Assembly: GCA_024404115.1 (NCBI GenBank)
Contig: JAKSQM010000008.1
Coordinates: 36,027 to 100,026 of the forward strand
Reading direction: 5' to 3'
Origin: Clostridia bacterium
GTDB taxonomy: Bacteria; Bacillota; Clostridia; Oscillospirales; Acutalibacteraceae
Length of the DNA stretch: 64,000 bases
Shown: positions 58,780 through 64,000 of the stretch, piece after piece
Numbering within the stretch: the stretch's first letter is position 1
How the letters are laid out: each line of letters begins with the position of its first letter
The notes under the pieces: model-generated
What the model saw: the letters and a program-made list of their open reading frames with translations, nothing else
Databases searched by the model: none
Told to the model about the DNA's origin: nothing
Program-made: the position numbers and the translations under genes

Positions 58780-60222
58780 TTATGTGTTTCTTAAAATATT
58801 TTTAAATTCACAATTTATTCCGTTTGAATCTGCACCTTTAAAAATTGATGGCTCCTTTTTGCTATTATAGCTGATATTCTCAAAATGGATATTATCCATC
58901 TTCACATCGTCCCTGTCGCTTAAAACAGAAACGAGAATCGGCGGGCAGGCGGAGCTGATTATATCAATATTTTCAAAATAAACACCGTCAATGTTTCCGC
59001 TGCCCTCTTCTGTTACAACCGCCAGCGCACCAATGCGTGCGTCATTCCATGTGGCATCACATCTTAAAATGCACATATCCTTAAACACAACATTTCTGAT
59101 GTCGCAGTTTGTTTCGCCTGTTATGCCTGCTCCACGGGCTTTGGTTGCCCACGCAACATTATTTTGAAAGACGATGTTTTCGCTAATGGAATCCGTTTCG
59201 CTGCCGAGAGTTTTTACATTATAGCAGTCATCGCCTGCCCTTACAAAGCAATTTTTAACAGTTACATCACTGCTGTTGCAGATGCCAATTCCGTCGCCAT
59301 TTTGCCTTGAGCCGAAAATGCTCACATTTTCTATCACTGCATTTTTTACATTGTAAAGATAGCAAGACCAGTTTGCACTGTTGAGAATCGTAATATCTTT
59401 TACAGTGAGATTCTCTCCGAAAAGGAACTCCATTCCGTTTCTTTCGTGCCAGCGAAGCGCCGATAAATTAAGCACACCTCTGCCGTCAATTATTATATTT
59501 TCAAAATTTTCTGCTTTAATTGCGCCGCCGATTTTTTCACTTTGCTTCACCTTTAAAAATGCGCCCGATTTAAGATAAAGAACTGTGTCAGATTTCAAAA
59601 AAATCTGCTCGATTTCGTGAGTACCTTTTTCAAAAACAATCACATTTTCTTTGCCGAAATTTTGCTGATAATTTTCAATATTTTTTTCATCATTACGGCT
59701 GTCAAAAATGCGAATTGTTAAAACTTTTTTATCAGAATTTTTATTAGAAAAAAATGTGTATGTTCCTGTTTCGCCGCTTTGAATTTTAAATGAAACAAAA
59801 TTCAATCCACGGTAAAAATCTTTTTCGGGGTATATCTGCGGATTTAAAAGAACGGATGTTTTTATCTTCACTTCAAATTCAGCAGAACTATCCTTTTCAA
59901 TATAGCAAAACGAATGTAAAGTGCCTTTATCCACTTTTCCACTATATAACGGAACGGTGTATGTTGGTATGTCTGCACCGCCTGCGGTAACAGTGAAAGT
60001 GCCGTCTTTGCAAACAAAATCTCCCTGTGTGCCGTCATTATCAATCAGCTTTTTATATTCATTCAGCGAATAGCCTGCATCCTTTATTGATTGAATTTCT
60101 TCAAAAGAAATGCCTTTAGTGTCGGGGCAGATTGCCTGCTTTGTGCCAATGTCAAAAAATGTTAAAACGGCAGAAATTGCCACAAGAAAAACGCTGATAA
60201 TTCTTTTAAACAGATGTTCCAT
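58780..60222 (-). CDS. Secreted beta-helix glycoside hydrolase (GH28/GH49-like)
   Basis: 480 residues. An N-terminal hydrophobic segment (IISVFLVAISAVLTFF) is a signal or anchor. A beta-rich N-domain (about 60-185) is followed by a right-handed parallel beta-helix. The catalytic region reads SRQNGDGIGICNSSDV and RAGDDCYNVK, matching the N-T/G-D and DD motifs of polygalacturonases and dextranase-type enzymes; the usual Thr is Gly. The two-domain layout favours a GH49-like architecture, but GH28 cannot be excluded. The substrate is probably a plant or microbial polysaccharide. The ATG at 60222 has GGAG about eight bases upstream. Confidence 0.78.
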   Translation of the reverse strand: MEHLFKRIISVFLVAISAVLTFFDIGTKQAICPDTKGISFEEIQSIKDAGYSLNEYKKLIDNDGTQGDFVCKDGTFTVTAGGADIPTYTVPLYSGKVDKGTLHSFCYIEKDSSAEFEVKIKTSVLLNPQIYPEKDFYRGLNFVSFKIQSGETGTYTFFSNKNSDKKVLTIRIFDSRNDEKNIENYQQNFGKENVIVFEKGTHEIEQIFLKSDTVLYLKSGAFLKVKQSEKIGGAIKAENFENIIIDGRGVLNLSALRWHERNGMEFLFGENLTVKDITILNSANWSCYLYNVKNAVIENVSIFGSRQNGDGIGICNSSDVTVKNCFVRAGDDCYNVKTLGSETDSISENIVFQNNVAWATKARGAGITGETNCDIRNVVFKDMCILRCDATWNDARIGALAVVTEEGSGNIDGVYFENIDIISSACPPILVSVLSDRDDVKMDNIHFENISYNSKKEPSIFKGADSNGINCEFKNILRNT

Positions 60223-60282
60223 ATTAAGCTCCAAAAAATTATTTTTATTGATTTTATCATGAGATTATTTTTTTGGCAAGAG

Positions 60283-60325
60283 CAATAAAAATAAAACTGA
60301 CCCCGATAAAAAATCGAAGTCAGTT
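60283..60325 (-). terminator. Rho-independent terminator after the metallophosphoesterase gene
   Basis: On the minus strand AACTGACTTCGAT pairs with ATCGGGGTCAGTT (two G-T pairs), followed by TTATTTTTATT. Confidence 0.88.
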
Positions 60326-60339
60326 CAAAAAATATTTAA

Positions 60340-63300
60340 TTATTTTATTAAGCCTGCGGGGCAGAAGTTTGTAAGTCTTGTAATAAACTGAAGCATGCTC
60401 TGAATAACTGATGCCATAAATCTGACGATATTCATAAGCATTGAGCCAAGTGCTGGAACAGCCTTGCCCTGCTTCTCTGCACCGAGATTTTTCTGAATTG
60501 CAAATGAATCAATATTTTCTGTTTCGCCTGTTTTAACATCAACTGTGTAAGCGTCAAAATAAAGTGTGTCGCCCACAATGTGAACACCAGAGAATACTGA
60601 ATCGTCAACATCATAAATTGCTTCTGCTCTTGGGAAATATTTATCTGTAAGGCTTGCGTCTTTCTGATTATATACCTTCACGCCTGAGCAGCCGCTGATA
60701 ACATAAACTGTGCCGATAGGGCTCTGCTTAACTTCATATTCTTTGCCGTTGAAGGTTGTCTTGGTTGTGTCAACCTTTTCAACCCAGTTGTTTACCATTG
60801 AGTCTGTTCTGAGGTAAACATGGTCATGTCCCTGGAACACCATATCAATGCCAAGCTGTGGCATAAGCTTGCAAAGCTCGTTTCTGATTTTGCGAACATC
60901 ACCGTCTTTATAATGAGAGCCGTTAGAATAAATTGCTTTGTGAAGTGCAACAAATTTCCAGTCTGCGGTGCTGTTGTTCATATCCTCTTTAAGCCAGTTA
61001 ATCTGTGTATCGCTGAGGCTATCGTCATCATCAAGGTCATTTGTGTTGAGAATTGCAAAATGAATATTATTATAATCAAATGAGCAATAAATGCCTGTTG
61101 ATACATCCTGTTCGGGAATATTTGAATAAACAAAATTCTTATCTATTGCATTTGTGCCCATATCCTCGTGGTTGCCGGATGCTGACATAAGAACAGTATT
61201 CATAAGTGTATCTGATGCTTCGTCAAGAAGCCACTGCCACTGTCTGAAATTATCGCCGTGGTCAACATTGTCGCCTGTGTCAATAATAAAATCAGAATCG
61301 TATATTTCGTATGCCTTTCTAATAAGTTCAGCAAATGTATCATACTGCTGGGCTGACTGGGACTGCGGGTCGCCAATATGAACGAATGATGTTTCGTCTC
61401 CGCCGTCTGCAATTGTGAATGAGCCTGTCTGACTCCACCAGTTTTTGGCGGCATCGCCTACACGGTAGATATATTTCTTACCTGCTTCAAGATTAGAAAC
61501 ATTTATAATATGTCTGCTCATGGTAAACTCATAATTCATAACGCCGATTATGCCTAAATCAACACCTGGGTACTGTCTTGTGGTTTTAACTGTCTGTGCG
61601 CTGACGGTTACACCTGCCGGCACAAGATTTTTGCCTGTAAATGTTCCGTTGGTTTCTTCGAGAATTTCAATATCTGTGCCTGTTACAGAGGGCTTGGTGT
61701 ACCAGCTGATGTTTCTTGATGATTGATTTTCACCGAATGTTACTGTAACTGCTGTGGGCAGACGGTAGTTTTCTCTTGTTGCCTCAACCTCAACAGGGCC
61801 AGTGTAAGTTAAGGTTGCGTCGCTGTCCTCTTTTATGCTGTCATCCTCTGCAAAGTCAAGCACAAGACCTGCAAGTGTCTGACCTATACCCTGAAGTTGT
61901 GAGTCAGTAAGGTACAAATCCATAAAGTATTCAAGAATTCCCCATACAGAGCCAAAATCAACAATGCTCAGATTGTATGCAGTGTTGAGAACAGTGTTTG
62001 CAAGATTTAAAAGGCTTGTATCGTTGTGGAAAATAATCTTTGCAAATGCGGCAAGAAGTGAAAGAAGCATATGTCCAAGTGTTCCGTTAGGATAAAGTGA
62101 TTCAAGGCGAAGCTCAATATCGCTGAGCACCTTGCTCTGAACAATATCGTCAACCAAAACCTTAACAAGAACATCAAAAAGCTCAAATGCAGTGTCGCCG
62201 TTTTTCAGCTGTTCAACAGCATCCATAACAAACGGATCGTCCTCTACATATACATCACCCTGATACATATAAACAAGTACACAGCAAAGGAGGTCTTCAA
62301 GGTCGCCTGCCTTTGTCTTACTGCCAAAGCCGTATGTATCAACAAATCTGTCGCAGGGGAGGTCAGAAACCTTAACCTTTAAAATCTCGTTGATTTCAGC
62401 TTCGAGGAAATCTGCTGTAGCTTCGGGGTCTGCAAGATAAGCCTCATAAATCTGATTTGAAAGATCGTCTGCAAAGTTAAGAATATTTTTAGCTGTGAAA
62501 ATATCTGCCTTGCCGAGTTTTATGCCATCACCAAGGAAACCTGTGAGAATTTCTTCAAGGTCAACGCCCATTCCTTTAAGAAGTCCAACAATGCCGTCTT
62601 TTTCGATTTTTGGACCGTAGTCTTTGAGAAGTGAAAGAATAAGCTCGCTTGCCTTGTTTGCAAAGCCGTCTTTACCAACAAAAGTAAGGCCAAAAGAATC
62701 ATAAATAAAAGGTGAGCTGTATTTATCGCCATTGACCTCAACTGGCTTTTCGCAGTCAACATCAAAGCTCTTTACATCAACGGTTATATCGCCGTTTGCG
62801 GCAGTTTTAACCGAAGCTTCACGGAAATAGTTGGGATATGAAGAAAGTGAGGGGCAGCAGATTTCTGTCAGAGTTTCGCCGCTGTCGCTTACAACCTGTG
62901 CAATGTCATTCTGATGAATATGACCTGAGAAGTTGTAGTGCATACCTGCGTCTGCAAGTGTTTCACCAAGCTCCTCAAAATTGTTGATTACAAAGCCACG
63001 GAGAACTCTGTATTCACCACGGAAATGATACATAAAGTTGTGATGGCTGACACCGATAACAGTTTCACCGTTAGCTTTTGCTTCGCTGATTTCATCAAGA
63101 ACCCAGCTGAGGAATTCGTCAGACATACCGCCAGCTGTTTCGCCGCCGTATTCACCGCTTTTGGTAACATCGGGGCTGTAAATGCCTGTGTCCATAACGA
63201 TAAATCTTGTTTTGCCGTCAACAACTGAATATGAAAGCATATTTGCTTCTTTTCCCTCAGGCGGAGTGTATTTATGATAAGCAATGTCATAGCCAAGGTC

Positions 63301-63819
63301 TTTATACAGCTCAAGGAACTCGTTAGCGTAGAGCTTTCTTGACTCTTTCTTTTCGCCTGATTCGTATGTTGTGGCATCGGGCTTTACAATATCGTGATTG
63401 CCGTTGATTGCAATAACCTGAATGCCTGTGTCTTTTTCAAATTTTACAAGACGCTTTGAAAGCTCAACATGCGCCTGATATTCACCGTTTGAGGTGAGGT
63501 CGCCTGCAATAATAAGATATTTAAGTCCGTTTTCTTTTGCGTGCTTTTCATATGCTGCAAGAGCAGAGTCAAGTATCGCCTGCGACTGATACATTTCTCT
63601 GCCGAGAGCCGCATTTGAATTGAACATAAATGTGTCGCAATAATCGCCTGTAAGCTCTTTTGGATAGAAATGCAGGTCGGACATTACGCCGAACTTCAAT
63701 TCATCCTTTGGAAATGCTCCGAGAAATTTTTCTGCTGCGGTCGAGTTCAACGGTACAACAGCAAGAATCATCACAAGAGCAAGAATAACAGAAAGAATTT
63801 TTGTGCTTATTTTTTTCAT
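60340..63819 (-). CDS. Large secreted protein with two metallophosphoesterase domains
   Basis: 1,159 residues. A signal peptide (about 1-28) is followed by a first calcineurin-like phosphoesterase (about 40-370): GVMSDLHFY, IAGDLTSNGE, INGNHDI, GVSHHNF and FSGHIHQND carry the five metal motifs. A helical middle part (about 380-680) has no clear family. Then comes a purple-acid-phosphatase-type unit with an Fn3-like domain (about 690-800; YPGVD, YIYRVGD) and a second phosphoesterase (about 805-1090): HIGDPQSQ, IDTGDNVDHG, ASGNHEDMG, ALHKAIYSNGSH and FQGHDHVY. Both active sites look complete. It ends in an amphipathic segment without LPxTG or dockerin. It likely scavenges phosphate or degrades extracellular phospho-compounds. 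Confidence 0.87.
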   Translation of the reverse strand: MKKISTKILSVILALVMILAVVPLNSTAAEKFLGAFPKDELKFGVMSDLHFYPKELTGDYCDTFMFNSNAALGREMYQSQAILDSALAAYEKHAKENGLKYLIIAGDLTSNGEYQAHVELSKRLVKFEKDTGIQVIAINGNHDIVKPDATTYESGEKKESRKLYANEFLELYKDLGYDIAYHKYTPPEGKEANMLSYSVVDGKTRFIVMDTGIYSPDVTKSGEYGGETAGGMSDEFLSWVLDEISEAKANGETVIGVSHHNFMYHFRGEYRVLRGFVINNFEELGETLADAGMHYNFSGHIHQNDIAQVVSDSGETLTEICCPSLSSYPNYFREASVKTAANGDITVDVKSFDVDCEKPVEVNGDKYSSPFIYDSFGLTFVGKDGFANKASELILSLLKDYGPKIEKDGIVGLLKGMGVDLEEILTGFLGDGIKLGKADIFTAKNILNFADDLSNQIYEAYLADPEATADFLEAEINEILKVKVSDLPCDRFVDTYGFGSKTKAGDLEDLLCCVLVYMYQGDVYVEDDPFVMDAVEQLKNGDTAFELFDVLVKVLVDDIVQSKVLSDIELRLESLYPNGTLGHMLLSLLAAFAKIIFHNDTSLLNLANTVLNTAYNLSIVDFGSVWGILEYFMDLYLTDSQLQGIGQTLAGLVLDFAEDDSIKEDSDATLTYTGPVEVEATRENYRLPTAVTVTFGENQSSRNISWYTKPSVTGTDIEILEETNGTFTGKNLVPAGVTVSAQTVKTTRQYPGVDLGIIGVMNYEFTMSRHIINVSNLEAGKKYIYRVGDAAKNWWSQTGSFTIADGGDETSFVHIGDPQSQSAQQYDTFAELIRKAYEIYDSDFIIDTGDNVDHGDNFRQWQWLLDEASDTLMNTVLMSASGNHEDMGTNAIDKNFVYSNIPEQDVSTGIYCSFDYNNIHFAILNTNDLDDDDSLSDTQINWLKEDMNNSTADWKFVALHKAIYSNGSHYKDGDVRKIRNELCKLMPQLGIDMVFQGHDHVYLRTDSMVNNWVEKVDTTKTTFNGKEYEVKQSPIGTVYVISGCSGVKVYNQKDASLTDKYFPRAEAIYDVDDSVFSGVHIVGDTLYFDAYTVDVKTGETENIDSFAIQKNLGAEKQGKAVPALGSMLMNIVRFMASVIQSMLQFITRLTNFCPAGLIK

Positions 63820-63856
63820 AATTTTCCCCTTTCACGAAAATAGAATGAACAAATGT

Positions 63857-63885
63857 ATTTTACACTTTTTTTGAGGATTTGTAAA
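63857..63885 (-). promoter_or_regulatory. Promoter for the double metallophosphoesterase gene
   Basis: On the minus strand TTTACA (63885-63880), a 17-base spacer and TAAAAT (63862-63857), 38 bases before the start codon. Confidence 0.6.
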
Positions 63886-63887
63886 TA

Positions 63888-63938
63888 TAAAAAAAGAAAA
63901 TCGAGTATTCACAGGTAAATTCCTTATGAATACTCGAT
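63888..63938 (-). terminator. Rho-independent terminator of the tRNA-Pro transcript
   Basis: On the minus strand ATCGAGTATTCA (63938-63927) pairs perfectly with TGAATACTCGAT (63911-63900), followed by TTTCTTTTTTT. Confidence 0.93.
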
Positions 63939-63939
63939 A

Positions 63940-64000
63940 TGGTCGGAGTGACAAGATTCGAACTTGCGACCTCTTGGTCCCGAACCAAGCGCACTACCAA
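63940..64000 (-). tRNA. tRNA-Pro (CGG anticodon), 5' end beyond the window
   Basis: Read on the minus strand: part of the D arm, anticodon stem CTTGG/CCAAG with loop TTCGGGA (anticodon CGG, G37 as in Pro tRNAs), variable loop, T arm with GTTCGAATC, the 3' acceptor strand and an encoded CCA (63942-63940). About 15 bases of the 5' end lie outside the window. Confidence 0.93.

Overview
The window looks like the chromosome of a low-to-mid GC, Gram-positive anaerobe of the Clostridia, most likely an Oscillospiraceae/Ruminococcaceae-type gut bacterium. This is an inference from AGGAGG-type ribosome binding sites, TTGACA/TATAAT promoters, a T-box leader, SipW-type signal peptidases, dockerin and cohesin-like domains, and a lipoprotein hexosaminidase. 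No rRNA, CRISPR array, phage or insertion sequence was seen. A partial tRNA-Pro(CGG) lies at the right edge.

Layout. 1-3.6 kb (minus): a heterodimeric ABC exporter with one degenerate ATPase site, and the start of another gene. 3.9-26.6 kb (plus): a 15-gene, 22.7-kb run that is the centrepiece. It encodes a degenerate EAL protein, a membrane-anchored pilin-like protein, two tandem SipW-dependent TasA-like subunits, a SipW-like signal peptidase, a membrane-tethered McrB-like AAA+ ATPase, a DUF2357/McrC-like protein whose C-terminal half is a 24-residue-repeat Lys/Glu/Arg/Ala rod, and a ~2,690-residue secreted GLUG-repeat protein. A second block follows with four more SipW-type substrates alternating with three more signal peptidases, then two paralogous membrane-anchored accessory proteins. 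I read it as a dedicated secretion and assembly system for a surface fibre or matrix, with an McrBC-like pair recruited as a cytoplasmic module. The assembly role is inference; the gene content is seen directly.

26.6-38.5 kb holds mostly housekeeping and small-operon genes: a Fe-S reductase-like protein, a DUF896 protein, a lysoplasmalogenase-family protein, a secreted stand-alone dockerin, alkaline phosphatase, an Asn T-box controlling asnS-asnA, an unknown TIM-barrel-like protein, a PnuC-type transporter, an ArsB/CitM-type permease and a GH3 lipoprotein with a poly-Thr linker. 38.5-43.2 kb looks like carbohydrate metabolism (Gfo/Idh oxidoreductase, 2-hydroxyacid dehydrogenase, sugar isomerase, GPH symporter), followed by a SIMPL protein.

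44.1-49.0 kb (minus) is a second unusual locus. A class-III PLP aminotransferase and a split transketolase are bracketed by two paralogous proteins that each appear to carry two SCP2-like lipid-binding halves. A strong promoter and a strong terminator delimit it as one transcription unit.

49.2-64 kb: a GT2 glycosyltransferase, a Gfo/Idh enzyme, a histidine phosphatase, a membrane-anchored cohesin-like protein next to a dockerin-bearing GH25 lysozyme, a DMT exporter, a YbaK-type deacylase, an XRE-AbrB fusion regulator with an acyltransferase, an orphan response regulator with a degenerate receiver, a GH28/GH49-like beta-helix hydrolase, and a 1,159-residue protein with two metallophosphoesterase domains. 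Start codons were re-chosen from ribosome binding sites in many genes. All family calls are from motif reading, not from searches.
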